The notes under the pieces: model-generated | What the model saw: only the letters and a program-made list of their open reading frames with translations | The model's database searches: none | Told to the model about the DNA's origin: nothing | Made by a program: the position numbers and the translations under genes | From: an uncultured Bacteroidota bacterium | Lineage (GTDB): Bacteria > Bacteroidota > Bacteroidia > Flavobacteriales > Flavobacteriaceae | DNA length: 58,945 nucleotides | NCBI GenBank assembly: GCA_902511755.1 | Contig: CABXGL010000002.1 | Span: 65,973-124,917, forward strand | Reading direction: 5' to 3' | Shown here: positions 1 to 10,307 of the stretch, in pieces | Layout: every line of letters begins with the position of its first letter | Numbering within the stretch: the stretch's first letter is position 1

Positions 1-298
1 CAATACATGGTGAAGAAGGAGGAAATGGAATCATAAGTGATCGAGCAGCTTCTGTAGCTTCTTTATCTTCACCTGCAAAAACAGTTAATAAATCACTTGG
101 GATTTTATCATTAATTAATGATTGAATAACACCAGGTCTGGCATTTGCTGCTGCACATCCACAGACAGAGTTAACTATTAGAATAGCTGTTTGACTACTA
201 GCAATATTTCTTTTTACTTCTTCAGCTGTAGTTAAATCTTTAAATCCAATGGAAGTAAGCTCTTCTTTCATTGGCTTGACAATTTCTAATGGATACAT
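1..298 (-). CDS. BrxA/BrxB family bacilliredoxin (partial, C-terminus off the window)
   Basis: The minus-strand frame starts at ATG 298-296 and reads MYPLEIVKPMKEEL, then NSVCGCAAANARPG, and leaves the window after a PPSSPC stretch. The CGC active-site motif near residue 53, followed by ANARPG, is the signature of the YphP/YqiW (BrxA/BrxB) thioredoxin-fold proteins. In Firmicutes these remove bacillithiol from oxidised proteins; many Bacteroidota carry homologues. About 99 codons are present, against a usual family length near 140, so the gene is cut by the window edge and is not broken. It is divergent from the DjlA-like gene. The family call is firm; the thiol partner in this organism is not known from the sequence. 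Confidence 0.85.
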   Translation of the reverse strand, partial: MYPLEIVKPMKEELTSIGFKDLTTAEEVKRNIASSQTAILIVNSVCGCAAANARPGVIQSLINDKIPSDLLTVFAGEDKEATEAARSLMIPFPPSSPCI

Positions 299-392
299 AA
301 AAATAGTTATTAGTGAACAAAGATAATAAAGATCTAAATAAAATTACTTATGTTAAAATCCCCTTTATTAAATTTGCAAAATAACTTTACTT

Positions 393-1100
393 ATGACTAG
401 ATGGATACTAGCTCTTTTGGGATATACATTTTGGAGATTCCCAGGGGGCCTTTTGGGATATATTTTAGGTGGATTAATAGAAAAGAATAATTTAAATAAA
501 AATAGTTTTAATAGAATCTCGACTAAAGATTTTGAATTAAATTTATTGGCATTAGCATCTTTACTTATTAAGGCAGATGGAAGGGTATCTAAACAAGAGC
601 TAGATTATGTTAGAAATTATTTTGTTTCTGCATATGGAAAAGACAGGGCAAATGCGACATTTAAGATTTTTAATGACAATCTTAATAAAAAGAGAATTTC
701 CACTGATGAAATTTTTAATTTATTTAATACTTTTTTAAATTATGGAAGCAGACTACAGGTTATACATTTTTTATTTGGGATTGCTAAAGCAGATGGAAAT
801 GTTTCTTCGCCAGAATTAATAAAACTTTTAGAATTTTCTAATCTTTTAAAAATTTCTAATGCAGATTTTCAAAGTATTAAGGCGATGTTTGTTGATCAAG
901 TAGGGGGAGCATATAAGATATTAGAAATTGATAAGTCAGATTCGGATCAAAAGGTAAAAAGCGCATATAGAGAATTAGCTAAAAAACATCACCCAGATAA
1001 AGTGCAGCATTTGGGAGAAGCTTATGTAAAAGCAGCCCAAGATAAATTTCAAAAGATTCAGAAAGCATATGAAAGAATAAAGGCAGAGAGGGGCTTTTAA
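393..1100 (+). CDS. DjlA-like co-chaperone: TerB domain plus C-terminal J domain
   Basis: 235 aa. A short hydrophobic, glycine-rich N-terminus (about residues 5-27) could anchor the protein in the membrane. Residues about 45-165 form a TerB-like helical domain; two acidic repeats of the type KADGxVS are visible (KADGRVSKQE and KADGNVSSPE). Residues about 170-235 form a J domain with the diagnostic HHPDK tripeptide region, which stimulates DnaK ATPase. This order (membrane segment, TerB, J) is that of DjlA. It stands alone ahead of a HupE-like gene on the same strand, 39 bp apart. Confidence 0.88.
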   Translation: MTRWILALLGYTFWRFPGGLLGYILGGLIEKNNLNKNSFNRISTKDFELNLLALASLLIKADGRVSKQELDYVRNYFVSAYGKDRANATFKIFNDNLNKKRISTDEIFNLFNTFLNYGSRLQVIHFLFGIAKADGNVSSPELIKLLEFSNLLKISNADFQSIKAMFVDQVGGAYKILEIDKSDSDQKVKSAYRELAKKHHPDKVQHLGEAYVKAAQDKFQKIQKAYERIKAERGF

Positions 1101-1139
1101 ATTCAGTTTTAGTAAATTTAATTTTTAAAAATTTCCATT

Positions 1140-1712
1140 ATGTATGATTTGCTTTTTTATTTTGAATTAGGATTGTTTCATGTCTTAGATTGGGAAGCTT
1201 ATGATCATTTACTTTTTTTAATAGCCTTAACTATTCCATTTTCTTTTAAGGAATTTAAAACAGTTTTTTGGATTGTCACTTTTTTTACTTTAGGGCATAC
1301 ATTTTCATTAATTTTTTCAGCATATCAAATATATAGCCCTCCTGAAAATATTATTGAGATATTAATTCCTGTCACAATTGTAATTACAGCAATTAATAAT
1401 ATATTGAAAAGTGACAAAATGAATTTTTATAAAATTTCTGGGTTTATAATTTCATTATTTTTTGGATTAATTCATGGGTTTGGGTTTGGAAATTATTTTA
1501 ATCAAATATCCTTTCCTGTAGAATCAAAAATAAATCCTTTGATTGGTTTTGCTTTGGGAGTTGAATTTTCTCAACTAATAATAGTGTTAGCGATTTTGCT
1601 TATTAATTTACTTGTTATTAAATTGCTCAATTATAAATTATCATCATATATAAGGATTGGATCTGCAATTATTATAGGGTTTGGGCTAAATATGATTTTA
1701 AATATGATTTAG
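1140..1712 (+). CDS. HupE/UreJ-like membrane protein
   Basis: 190 aa, about six predicted membrane segments. The N-terminal GLFHVLDWEAYDHLLFLIAL, the GHTFSLI motif in the middle and GLIHGFGFGNY further on are the conserved His-containing membrane motifs of the HupE/UreJ family, whose members include proposed nickel or cobalt permeases. In Bacteroidota, stand-alone members are common without hydrogenase or urease nearby, so the metal substrate cannot be inferred. The next gene begins 3 bp after its stop, so the two are probably co-transcribed. Confidence 0.8.
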   Translation: MYDLLFYFELGLFHVLDWEAYDHLLFLIALTIPFSFKEFKTVFWIVTFFTLGHTFSLIFSAYQIYSPPENIIEILIPVTIVITAINNILKSDKMNFYKISGFIISLFFGLIHGFGFGNYFNQISFPVESKINPLIGFALGVEFSQLIIVLAILLINLLVIKLLNYKLSSYIRIGSAIIIGFGLNMILNMI

Positions 1713-1715
1713 ATT

Positions 1716-2141
1716 ATGACTGAAATAAAGCAAAAAAAATATGACATTGCTTATTTGAAAATGGCTTTAGAATGGGCAAAATTATCCCATTGTAAAAGAA
1801 GACAAGTCGGAGCTTTAATAGTCAAAAAGAGAATGATTATTTCTGATGGATTTAATGGCACCCCAACAGGATTTGATAATATATGTGAAGATGATAATAA
1901 CTATACTAAATGGTATGTATTGCATGCAGAAGCAAATGCAATTATGAAAGTTTCTGCATCTACTCAGTCTAGTGAGGGCGCGACATTATATATCACTTTA
2001 TCCCCTTGCAAGGAATGCAGTAAGCTTATTTTTCAATCTGGAATAAAAAGACTTGTATATCACAAAGAATATAAAGATAATTCAGGAATTGAATTTTTAA
2101 AAAAGGCGGGATTAAAAATTACCCATATTGAAAAATTTTAG
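1716..2141 (+). CDS. Deoxycytidylate (dCMP) deaminase, ComEB type
   Basis: 141 aa. It carries the zinc-dependent cytidine-deaminase signature: HAEANAI (zinc His and catalytic Glu) and PCKECSK (two zinc Cys). The N-terminal CKRRQVGALIVK is typical of the dCMP deaminase/ComEB branch and not of TadA, which is present separately at 11630. dCMP deaminase makes dUMP for thymidylate synthesis, which fits the other nucleotide genes nearby (nrdA, nrdB, dgt). Its 3' end overlaps the convergent small membrane protein by 4 bp. Confidence 0.88.
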   Translation: MTEIKQKKYDIAYLKMALEWAKLSHCKRRQVGALIVKKRMIISDGFNGTPTGFDNICEDDNNYTKWYVLHAEANAIMKVSASTQSSEGATLYITLSPCKECSKLIFQSGIKRLVYHKEYKDNSGIEFLKKAGLKITHIEKF

Positions 2142-2335
2142 TCTCTATCTTTTAATTTATTCTTTATTTTATTAGAATTAATTAATATTAATAAAAGGAC
2201 AATTGCTATCAAGCATGCTAATACTCCAATTAATGCTATTTTCCCATTTTCAGTAAAAAAATTTTCAAAATCAAGATGATAAATATTTATGCCTAATAAA
2301 ATAAAAGCAATAACCATAAAAAAATAATTTCTCAT
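2138..2335 (-). CDS. Small two-helix membrane protein, unknown function
   Basis: 65 aa with two hydrophobic segments (about residues 4-20 and 33-51) and a charged Lys/Asp-rich tail. It lies 2 bp downstream of the MarC gene on the same strand, so it is probably its operon partner. I recognise no family. Its reading frame overlaps the 3' end of the dCMP deaminase gene by 4 bp. Confidence 0.6.
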   Translation of the reverse strand: MRNYFFMVIAFILLGINIYHLDFENFFTENGKIALIGVLACLIAIVLLLILINSNKIKNKLKDRD

Positions 2336-2337
2336 TA

Positions 2338-2943
2338 TTAAATAAATAATCCTGTAATGTTAGTTGTAAATAATTTAACAGCGATAGCTAATAAAACAAC
2401 TCCAAATACTTTTCTAATAATTTGAATTCCATTTTGTCCTAACATCTTTTCTATATTCCCAGATGACTTTAAAACTATAAAAATAAATATTACATTAAGG
2501 ATAATAGCTACTATAATGTTTTCAGTTAAATATTCAGATTTGATTGAAAGTAAAGTTGTTAAACTGCCTGGACCAGCAATTAAAGGGAAAGCTAAAGGAA
2601 ATACTGAAGCCGTTAGATGCGCGTTTTCATCATCTTTATAAATTGATACTCCCAATATCATTTCAAGAGCTATAAAAAAAAGAACAAATGAACCGGCAAC
2701 AGCAAATGAATTTACATCAATCCCAATCAAAGACAATATGTTTTCTCCAATAAATAGGAAAGAAATCATTATTATTCCAGCAATTAAAGAAGCTTTTCCA
2801 CTTTGAATATCTCCAACTTTTTTTCTTAAATCAATTATAATAGGAACATTTCCTACTATATCAATTACAGCAAATAAAATCATAAAGGCAGCAAAAATTT
2901 CTTTAAAATTTAAATCCATATTTTTATTTTTATTGGATTGCAA
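2338..2943 (-). CDS. MarC family integral membrane protein
   Basis: 201 aa, six predicted membrane helices. The FAAFMILFAVIDIVGNVPII start and the later FPLAFPLIAGPGSLTTLL region are the hallmark GN.P and AGPG motifs of the MarC (UPF0056) family. The transported substrate of MarC proteins is unsettled; the older link to multiple antibiotic resistance was withdrawn in the literature. A later in-frame start at residue 9 (MDLNFKEIFAAF, 2919) is also plausible and would remove a Lys/Asn-rich leader. Confidence 0.85.
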   Translation of the reverse strand: MQSNKNKNMDLNFKEIFAAFMILFAVIDIVGNVPIIIDLRKKVGDIQSGKASLIAGIIMISFLFIGENILSLIGIDVNSFAVAGSFVLFFIALEMILGVSIYKDDENAHLTASVFPLAFPLIAGPGSLTTLLSIKSEYLTENIIVAIILNVIFIFIVLKSSGNIEKMLGQNGIQIIRKVFGVVLLAIAVKLFTTNITGLFI

Positions 2944-3308
2944 ATATAATTTATATTAATAGAATATGAATTATTATTTATTACTTTCATTCTACGTTTA
3001 AAATTGGCAACACTTTGATTAAAAGATTTGGAATATTATAATTTTTGGAACTTGAAAAAGTTTCTAAGGAATTAAAAAAAGTTTAATCAAAAAGTTATTT
3101 TTTTTGATCCAAAATAGCATTAAATATAAATTCTTAGTCTTCAGGATTTTATAAAATACAAAATTTTTTTAAAATCAAAATTGTTAAGAACTAATGCACT
3201 TTGTGAATAATTACTGCTTTTATTTTTGGAAACAATTTAGAATCTTTGTTAAAGACAATATCCAAAAAATAATTACTTAAATTTTTTTAAAATAATACTT
3301 TAATTAAT
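2944..3308. other. 365-bp intergenic region upstream of nrdB
   Basis: This is a gene-free AT-rich stretch between the divergent marC and nrdB genes. It contains one convincing promoter for nrdB (3200-3228). I looked for a paired NrdR-box-like inverted repeat and a cobalamin riboswitch and saw neither. The GTTTAA/TTAAAC-rich part around 3055-3105 has short A/T runs but no clear long dyad. Confidence 0.5.
3200..3228 (+). promoter_or_regulatory. Bacteroidota-type promoter for nrdBA
   Basis: TTTG at 3200-3203, then 17 bp, then TATTTTTG at 3221-3228. This matches the Bacteroidota consensus TTTG-N17-23-TAnnTTTG exactly. Transcription would start near 3234, giving a 5' untranslated leader of about 75 bases before nrdB. 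Confidence 0.7.
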
Positions 3309-4286
3309 ATGCCAGCGCCTGAACCAATTTTACAAGAAAACAAAAATAGATTTGTTATTTTTCCAATTGAGCATCATGATATTTGGGAATGGTACAAGAA
3401 ATGTGAGGCTAGTTTTTGGACTGCTGAGGAGATTGATTTGAGTGAAGATCTTAATGATTGGAAATCTAAATTGTCTGATGATGAGAGATATTTTATTAAA
3501 CATATTTTAGCTTTTTTTGCAGCATCAGACGGAATAGTCAATGAAAATTTAGCAGAAAATTTTGTTAATGAAGTTCAATATTCAGAAGCTAAATTTTTCT
3601 ATGGATTTCAAATAATGATGGAAAACATTCATTCTGAAACCTATTCATTATTAATCGACACATATGTAAAAGATCCAAAGGAAAAAGACAATCTTTTTAA
3701 TGCTATTGAAACTTTTCCAGCCATTAAAAAGAAAGCCGATTGGGCATTAAAATGGATTGACTCTGATTCCTTTGCTGAAAGATTAATTGCATTTGCTGCT
3801 GTTGAGGGAATATTTTTTTCTGGCGCATTTTGTTCAATTTTTTGGCTAAAGAAAAGAGGATTAATGCCAGGGCTATCTTTTTCTAATGAACTTATTTCAA
3901 GAGACGAGGGGGTTCATTGCGATTTTGCAGTTCATTTGCATAATAAACATTTAGTGAATAAAGTGCCTACAAAAAGAATTAAAGAAATTCTTCTTGACGC
4001 ACTTAATATTGAAAGAGAATTTATAACGGAATCTCTGCCTATTAGTTTAATAGGAATGAATTCTAAACTTATGACTCAATATTTAGAGTTTGTAACCGAT
4101 AGATTATTGGTTGAGTTGAACTGTGAAAAAGAGTATAACGTAACAAATCCATTTGATTTTATGGATATGATATCCCTTCAAGGTAAAACAAACTTTTTTG
4201 AAAAAAGAGTTTCTGAATATCAAAAAGCGGGGGTTTTGAATAATGACACGAAATCTGCGGATTTTAGTATTGATGAAGATTTTTAA
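3309..4286 (+). CDS. nrdB: Class I ribonucleoside-diphosphate reductase, beta subunit
   Basis: 325 aa, the normal size for the compact NrdB form. Iron ligands and the radical Tyr are in register with the E. coli enzyme: ENIHSETY places Glu105, His108 and Tyr112 at the spacing of Glu115, His118 and Tyr122; Asp43 in EEIDLSED corresponds to Asp84; RDEGVHCDF supplies later Glu and His ligands. It houses the di-iron tyrosyl radical cofactor that starts reduction of ribonucleotides in NrdA. nrdA follows after 56 bp, so the order is nrdB-nrdA, the reverse of E. coli. Confidence 0.95.
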   Translation: MPAPEPILQENKNRFVIFPIEHHDIWEWYKKCEASFWTAEEIDLSEDLNDWKSKLSDDERYFIKHILAFFAASDGIVNENLAENFVNEVQYSEAKFFYGFQIMMENIHSETYSLLIDTYVKDPKEKDNLFNAIETFPAIKKKADWALKWIDSDSFAERLIAFAAVEGIFFSGAFCSIFWLKKRGLMPGLSFSNELISRDEGVHCDFAVHLHNKHLVNKVPTKRIKEILLDALNIEREFITESLPISLIGMNSKLMTQYLEFVTDRLLVELNCEKEYNVTNPFDFMDMISLQGKTNFFEKRVSEYQKAGVLNNDTKSADFSIDEDF

Positions 4287-4342
4287 TATTCTAGGATAAG
4301 GATCCCACTAAAAAATATATAGTATAGAATAAAGTTTAACAA

Positions 4343-6796
4343 ATGTTTGTAGTAAAAAGAGACGGCCATAAAGAGCCAATAATGTTTGATAAAATAACCG
4401 CCAGGGTTAGGAAGCTTTGTTATAGCTTAAACGCATTGGTTGATCCTGTGAAAGTCTCTATGCGAGTTATTGAAGGGCTTTATGATGGAGTTACTACTTC
4501 AGAATTAGACAATTTAGCAGCAGAAATTGCAGCAACAATGACTACAGCACACCCAGACTATGCAAAATTAGCAGCTAGAATTTCTGTATCAAACTTGCAT
4601 AAAAACACAAAGAAATCCTTTTCAGAAACCATGAAGGATTTATATGAATACATAAATCCTAGAACAGAAAAAAAGGCTCCATTATTGTCTGATGAAGTTT
4701 ATAAAATAATTAAAAAGAATGCAGAGCTATTAGACTCTACTATCATCTATAATAGAGACTTCAATTATGATTATTTTGGATTTAAGACCTTGGAAAGGTC
4801 TTACTTATTAAAGCTTAATGGTAAAGTGGCAGAAAGGCCACAGCATATGTTAATGAGAGTTTCAATTGGAATTCATATGGATGATCTAGACTCAGCTATT
4901 GAGACTTACAACCTTATGTCTAAGAAATATTTTACTCATGCCACACCAACATTATTTAATTCTGGAACCCCAAAACCCCAAATGTCCTCATGTTTTTTAT
5001 TAACAACAAAATCTGATAGTATTGATGGCATCTATGACACACTAAAACAAACCGCCAAGATATCTCAGTCTGCTGGTGGAATAGGGCTGTCAATTCATGA
5101 CATAAGAGCTACAGGATCTTATATTGCAGGAACCAATGGAACTTCTAATGGGATTGTTCCAATGCTGAGAGTTTTTAATGATACAGCTCGTTATGTAGAT
5201 CAAGGAGGAGGGAAAAGAAAAGGTTCTTTTGCAATTTATTTAGAAACATGGCATGCCGATATTTTTGATTTTCTAGAATTAAAAAAGAATCATGGAAAAG
5301 AAGAAATGAGAGCTAGAGATTTATTTTATGCTATGTGGATTTCAGATTTATTTATGAAAAGAGTTGAAGAGGATAGCAGCTGGACATTGATGTGTCCAAA
5401 TGAATGTCCTGGACTATCTGACTCTCACGGACAAAAATTTGAAAAGCTATATACCAAATATGAATCTGAGAATAAAGGAAGAAAATCTATTAGAGCAAGA
5501 GAACTTTGGGAAAAAATATTAGAATCTCAAATTGAAACAGGGACCCCTTATATGCTCTATAAAGATTCAGCAAACAGAAAATCAAATCAAAAAAATCTTG
5601 GAACGATAAAGTCATCAAATCTATGTACAGAAATTTTGGAGTACACATCTCCAGACGAAATAGCTGTTTGTAATTTAGCTTCTATAGCTTTGCCAATGTT
5701 TATTAAGGACAAAGATTTTGATCATCAAGAATTATTTAGAGTAACTAAACAGGTCACTAAAAATCTAAATAAAGTAATAGACAGAAATTATTACCCAGTT
5801 CCAGAAGCTGAAAAATCAAACTTTAGACATAGACCTATTGGTTTAGGAGTCCAAGGATTGGCAGATGCTTTTATAAAATTAAGAATGCCTTTTACTTCTG
5901 ATGAAGCAAAGAAACTAAACCAGGAAATTTTTGAAACAATTTATTTTGCTGCTATGACAGCATCAATGGAAGAATCAAAAAAGGATGGTCCATATAAAAC
6001 TTATAAAGGGTCTCCTGTTTCTAAGGGAGAATTTCAGCATAATATGTGGGGAATAAAAGATGAAGAATTAAGCGGAAGATGGAAATGGGGAGAATTGAAA
6101 AAACAAGTCAAAAAGCATGGTATTAGAAATTCGCTTTTAGTTGCTCCAATGCCAACAGCATCTACATCTCAAATTCTTGGAAATAATGAATGTTTTGAGC
6201 CATATACTTCAAACATTTATACTAGAAGAGTATTAAGTGGTGAGTTTATTATTGTTAACAAACATTTACTAGAAGATTTAGTTGGCCTTGGTCTTTGGAC
6301 AGAAGAATTAAAGCAAGCTTTAATGAAAGCAAATGGCTCTATTCAGCAAATTGATATAATCCCTAATGAGATAAAAGAGTTGTATAAAACAGTTTGGGAA
6401 TTAAGCATGAAAGACATTATAGACATGTCTAGACATAGAGGATACTTCATTGATCAGTCTCAATCCTTGAATTTATTTATGGAAGGAGCAACGATGGCTA
6501 AATTAACATCTATGCATTTTTATGCTTGGAAGTCTGGATTAAAAACGGGGATGTATTATTTAAGAACAAAATCTGCTGTCGATGCGATTAAATTTACTCT
6601 TGACAATAAAAAGGAAGAAGAACCTGTTAAGCAAAATGTAAGCTCTAAAGCTGTGGTTTCAGAAAGCGCTAAATTAAAAGCAGCTCCCGCTGCGCACGCT
6701 GCGCCAGTCGAGCCATTAACGCCTGAAGAACTTAAAGAGATGTTATCAAAATCTAAGGAGAATGAAGATGATGATTGTTTGATGTGTGGATCCTAA
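4343..6796 (+). CDS. nrdA: Class I ribonucleoside-diphosphate reductase, alpha subunit
   Basis: 817 aa. An ATP-cone lies at residues about 1-90 ([18 protein letters not shown] start), indicating allosteric activity control by ATP/dATP. The catalytic barrel shows SSCFLL (first active-site Cys), NLCTEI (Asn, radical Cys, Glu) and CNLAS (second redox Cys). The C-terminal tail ends DDDCLMCGS, the CxxC pair that passes electrons from thioredoxin or glutaredoxin. A proline/alanine-rich linker precedes this tail. Together with nrdB it supplies all deoxynucleotides; dgt and the dCMP deaminase nearby act on the same pool. Confidence 0.95.
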   Translation: MFVVKRDGHKEPIMFDKITARVRKLCYSLNALVDPVKVSMRVIEGLYDGVTTSELDNLAAEIAATMTTAHPDYAKLAARISVSNLHKNTKKSFSETMKDLYEYINPRTEKKAPLLSDEVYKIIKKNAELLDSTIIYNRDFNYDYFGFKTLERSYLLKLNGKVAERPQHMLMRVSIGIHMDDLDSAIETYNLMSKKYFTHATPTLFNSGTPKPQMSSCFLLTTKSDSIDGIYDTLKQTAKISQSAGGIGLSIHDIRATGSYIAGTNGTSNGIVPMLRVFNDTARYVDQGGGKRKGSFAIYLETWHADIFDFLELKKNHGKEEMRARDLFYAMWISDLFMKRVEEDSSWTLMCPNECPGLSDSHGQKFEKLYTKYESENKGRKSIRARELWEKILESQIETGTPYMLYKDSANRKSNQKNLGTIKSSNLCTEILEYTSPDEIAVCNLASIALPMFIKDKDFDHQELFRVTKQVTKNLNKVIDRNYYPVPEAEKSNFRHRPIGLGVQGLADAFIKLRMPFTSDEAKKLNQEIFETIYFAAMTASMEESKKDGPYKTYKGSPVSKGEFQHNMWGIKDEELSGRWKWGELKKQVKKHGIRNSLLVAPMPTASTSQILGNNECFEPYTSNIYTRRVLSGEFIIVNKHLLEDLVGLGLWTEELKQALMKANGSIQQIDIIPNEIKELYKTVWELSMKDIIDMSRHRGYFIDQSQSLNLFMEGATMAKLTSMHFYAWKSGLKTGMYYLRTKSAVDAIKFTLDNKKEEEPVKQNVSSKAVVSESAKLKAAPAAHAAPVEPLTPEELKEMLSKSKENEDDDCLMCGS

Positions 6797-6821
6797 AATT
6801 TATTTTTTAAAGAATTAATTA

Positions 6822-9188
6822 TTAGATGTTGGATATTGGAGGTTTCACTTTAGCATCATATTGTTCATTATAAAGATCTAAAAGATTTACAGTTGCTTTA
6901 ATTAGATTTTTAGTTTCAGTTAGAATACTAAAATACAGAGTTGTATTTTTTGGACTTGACTCTTCATCTTTTGTTCTAGAAATTTGAAGATTAATTTTCT
7001 CTTTGACTGAATCATATAAGCTTTGTTTAGTATTAAGAATATTATCAATTTCTTCAAAATTATTTTTAGAAAAAGCAAATTTAACTCTATCAAACAGGGT
7101 TTCTAATTCCATGGAAATTTCTTTTAGTTCTCTAATTTGATTAAAGGTTAAGGCCTTATGATTATTATTAATATGCTTAAATGTAATTTTAGAAATATAT
7201 TCTAATGATTGAGCAATATCTTCAAGAGAACCTAATACATTTATATAAAAATTACTTGCACCTTTAATTGTAGAATCATTTAAATTCCTAATAAAATAAT
7301 ACAAATCATTTCTTAGATCATCAATTTCTTCAGAAAGAGATTTAACAGCTTTTTTATTCTTTTTTAATTCTTTTAAATTTTGAGTAGCCAATCCATTTAT
7401 AGATTTTGAAAAAATAGTTTTTATTTTTTTAGAAGCTTTGGAAACATTATTAGAACTTTCAATTATAAGACCTTGAATAGATCTGCTTTCTGCTAAACTC
7501 AAAGCATCTTCACTTTTAATTAGGTCACTTTCTTGTTTATGACTCATATAGTTTCTCGCAAGAAGAAGAAGAGCAATGAAAAGTAAAATTGCAATAGCAG
7601 TAGGCCCTCCAATGTGGATAATGAAGGCTATAATTCCACAGCCTACAAAAGCACTAAGAGCAGTAAAAAACCATCCAGCAATAACATTAATAACTCCAGC
7701 AACCCTGTAAACTGCACTTTCAGTCCCCCAAGCTCTATCGGCAAGAGACGTCCCCATTGCCACCATAAAAGTCACATAGGTTGTTGACAAAGGAAGTTTA
7801 AAAGAAGTGGCAATTGATATTAAAATTGCAGCAACCATTAAATTTACAGCAGCCCTAATTTGATCAAAAGCAGGCAATGCTAATTTCTTATTAGAGCTAA
7901 GTTTTAGAACAGGTTTTTCAAATTGTTTTTCTATTTTTTGATTGATTTTTTCAGAAATAATTTTATCAAAAGTATTAGAAACAGTTAAAGCAAATCTTAC
8001 AAGGCTTCTAGAAAGAAAATTTGGACTAAACCTTTCTTTTGTTTCTTCTTGACTAGATAAATCAATAGATGTTTTAACTACTGTCTTGGCTCTGGAGGAG
8101 AACCATAATGTAATTACCATTACTAATCCTGCGAATAACAATAGAAGAGTAGGAGTAGGAACTTTTTCTGATAAAAATTCCATTGAAAAGGACCCTGCTT
8201 CCAACCCTGAAGAAATCCAAGCTTCATAAGATTGCCATGCAGCTATTGGGACCCCAATAAAATTAACTAGATCATTTCCTGCAAAAGCTAAGGCTAAAGA
8301 AAATGTCCCAATGGCAATTATTATTTTATAAATATTAAATTTTAAGATGTATATAAATAAACAAGAAATTAAAAACAATATTATAAAACTAATTATAGTA
8401 ATGAGAATGACCTCATTTTCCATAAAAGCAACAATGGTCGAACCATTTAAAATTTCAAAACTTTGTTTAGCATAAGGAGTGCCTTTAATCCCTTTCATTA
8501 ATATGAAATAGGTTATTGAGGAAAGAGCAATCCCACCAAACAAAGCCCCAACCCATTTTGCTTTTTCTTCAAATCTAAAAGAAAGAAGAACTCGAGATAT
8601 ATATTGTACAACTGCGCCTACTGAAAATGCTACAAATACAGAGAGTAATATTCCAAAAATTATTTGAGTAGCTTTTGACACGTTAATATAATTCACTAAT
8701 TCTATTATCTCTCCTTGACTAGCATAGATCTTAATTATAGATACAGCAACAGCTGCCCCTAAAAGTTCAAAGACAATAGATACTGTTGTTGATGTTGGCA
8801 AACCTAATGTATTGAAAAAATCAAGTAAAAGAATATCTGTTATCATTACAGCCATGAATATTATCATGATTTCAGAAAAGAAAAACATTTCGGGATTAAA
8901 GATCCCTTTTCTAGCAACCTCCATCATTCCACTAGAAAAAATAGCGCCTAATGCAATACCAAGACTGGCAACTAACATGATAGTATTATAATTTAGAACC
9001 TTTGATCCTATTGCAGAATTTAAAAAGTTAACAGCATCATTACTTACCCCAACAACTAAGTCCCCAATTGCTAAAAGGGCTAATGCAATTACCATTACTA
9101 GATAAATATCCATTTCAGAATTTATTTGACTAGTATAAAAAGATAATTCCAAAATATTTGACATAAAATTAAAGTTAAGAAAATTCAT
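6822..9188 (-). CDS. Inorganic phosphate transporter (PiT family) fused to a PhoU-like C-terminal domain
   Basis: 788 aa. Two PiT halves, each with a conserved Asp-containing signature (VGVSNDAVNFLNSAIGSKV near residue 45 and FAGNDLVNFIGVPIAAWQSY near residue 300), flank a cytoplasmic loop. Both halves also carry LPTSTTVS/LPLSTTYV motifs. After the last membrane helix (about residue 560), residues 580-770 are a helical, Lys/Glu-rich PhoU/DUF47-like domain, which in other systems regulates the transporter. The family normally has about 420-500 aa; the extra length is this fusion, which is common in Bacteroidota. Downstream by 3 bp on the same strand is a porin-like gene, suggesting paired outer- and inner-membrane phosphate uptake. 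Confidence 0.88.
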   Translation of the reverse strand: MNFLNFNFMSNILELSFYTSQINSEMDIYLVMVIALALLAIGDLVVGVSNDAVNFLNSAIGSKVLNYNTIMLVASLGIALGAIFSSGMMEVARKGIFNPEMFFFSEIMIIFMAVMITDILLLDFFNTLGLPTSTTVSIVFELLGAAVAVSIIKIYASQGEIIELVNYINVSKATQIIFGILLSVFVAFSVGAVVQYISRVLLSFRFEEKAKWVGALFGGIALSSITYFILMKGIKGTPYAKQSFEILNGSTIVAFMENEVILITIISFIILFLISCLFIYILKFNIYKIIIAIGTFSLALAFAGNDLVNFIGVPIAAWQSYEAWISSGLEAGSFSMEFLSEKVPTPTLLLLFAGLVMVITLWFSSRAKTVVKTSIDLSSQEETKERFSPNFLSRSLVRFALTVSNTFDKIISEKINQKIEKQFEKPVLKLSSNKKLALPAFDQIRAAVNLMVAAILISIATSFKLPLSTTYVTFMVAMGTSLADRAWGTESAVYRVAGVINVIAGWFFTALSAFVGCGIIAFIIHIGGPTAIAILLFIALLLLARNYMSHKQESDLIKSEDALSLAESRSIQGLIIESSNNVSKASKKIKTIFSKSINGLATQNLKELKKNKKAVKSLSEEIDDLRNDLYYFIRNLNDSTIKGASNFYINVLGSLEDIAQSLEYISKITFKHINNNHKALTFNQIRELKEISMELETLFDRVKFAFSKNNFEEIDNILNTKQSLYDSVKEKINLQISRTKDEESSPKNTTLYFSILTETKNLIKATVNLLDLYNEQYDAKVKPPISNI

Positions 9189-9191
9189 TAT

Positions 9192-10196
9192 TTATATTTT
9201 AAATTCAGCATTTAAATATATTGCAGATTTGTCCTTGATTAGGTGACTCTTATAATTAAACATTCTAAAATTTAAATTAAATTTTACTCCCTCATTTGCT
9301 TTGTATTGAGTTCCAAACATCACCAAACTCCCATCATTGTTATAATTCCAAGGCTTTGATTGGTTTGAGGGTATATTTGAGCCAATACTATCGTAGCGAG
9401 CATAAATTTCAAAATTATTTTTTAGACTTTGAGTCGCAAAAATTGAATATCCATCTCTATTATGACCATCATCTCCATTTTTATATGTTCTGCCATTTTT
9501 TATTTTGCCATATTCAGCTCCAACCCTAAAATTAGTCTCTTTATAGCCTAGGAAAATAGAACTATTTGTGATTGCCTTAGCATCTTTAGAAGGGTGCGAA
9601 TCTAAATATATTTTTCCAGTAATTTTACTAGATAAATTATAGATAAAATTTGTTCCTATTCTCTGATATCCATTATCGTCTTGTAGAGATTTATATCCCT
9701 CACCATTGAATACAAATAAGTTCATTTTAAGTCTAGGATTAATTGTAAACTCAGAATTAAATCCTAAGTCAGCACTTGCTCCAAATTTATTTTCATTTAG
9801 AAAACCTTTATATGTATAACGATAGCCCCACAATCTTTCCTGATCATTAAATTGCTTATTTCCAATTAATCCTAGACTTAATTTTAATTTAGGATTTAAT
9901 TTCCAATCAAGTTGAGCAATTTTTACATAGGCTGTATATTCACTTCCGCCAGAATTGCTACCAATATCATAAGTAATGATTGTAGAGATATTCTTGCTAA
10001 AATTATATTTATAACCCAAATAAACCCTTTTAAGTTCAAAAGCACTTGATTTAGTAACACTTTCAGTAAAATCATTGTGATAATTCCAAAAGACTTTAAA
10101 ATGCGGAGATCCATTGGGTTCAAATTCATCTTGAGAAAAAAGATTGTAGCTAAAAAGAATTAAAATTAATGCAAATAGAATATTATTTGTATTCAT
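9192..10196 (-). CDS. Outer-membrane beta-barrel protein, porin-like (candidate phosphate porin)
   Basis: 334 aa with a signal peptide (MNTNNILFALILILFSYNLFSQ; cleavage after FSQ). The rest is an alternating hydrophobic/polar pattern with many aromatic residues and ends in LNAEFKI, as expected for a transmembrane beta-barrel. It precedes the PiT transporter in the same transcriptional direction with a 3-bp gap, so a role in outer-membrane phosphate passage (OprO/OprP-like) is likely from context. No sequence motif proves the substrate. Its start is 111 bp from the divergent dgt start. Confidence 0.7.
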   Translation of the reverse strand: MNTNNILFALILILFSYNLFSQDEFEPNGSPHFKVFWNYHNDFTESVTKSSAFELKRVYLGYKYNFSKNISTIITYDIGSNSGGSEYTAYVKIAQLDWKLNPKLKLSLGLIGNKQFNDQERLWGYRYTYKGFLNENKFGASADLGFNSEFTINPRLKMNLFVFNGEGYKSLQDDNGYQRIGTNFIYNLSSKITGKIYLDSHPSKDAKAITNSSIFLGYKETNFRVGAEYGKIKNGRTYKNGDDGHNRDGYSIFATQSLKNNFEIYARYDSIGSNIPSNQSKPWNYNNDGSLVMFGTQYKANEGVKFNLNFRMFNYKSHLIKDKSAIYLNAEFKI

Positions 10197-10307
10197 TCGA
10201 TTAGTTTATTTGTAGACAAATATCTATTTAGTTTTCTAAACCAATGTTAAGTTAATGTTATTAATTTTTTCTGCTTTCTATTAATAATGATTTGTTAAAT
10301 TGCATTC

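Noticed and set aside
2944-3308. Riboswitch or NrdR boxes upstream of nrdB
   Set aside because: No cobalamin-type conserved box or paired NrdR-like palindromes could be found; only a vegetative promoter is supported.
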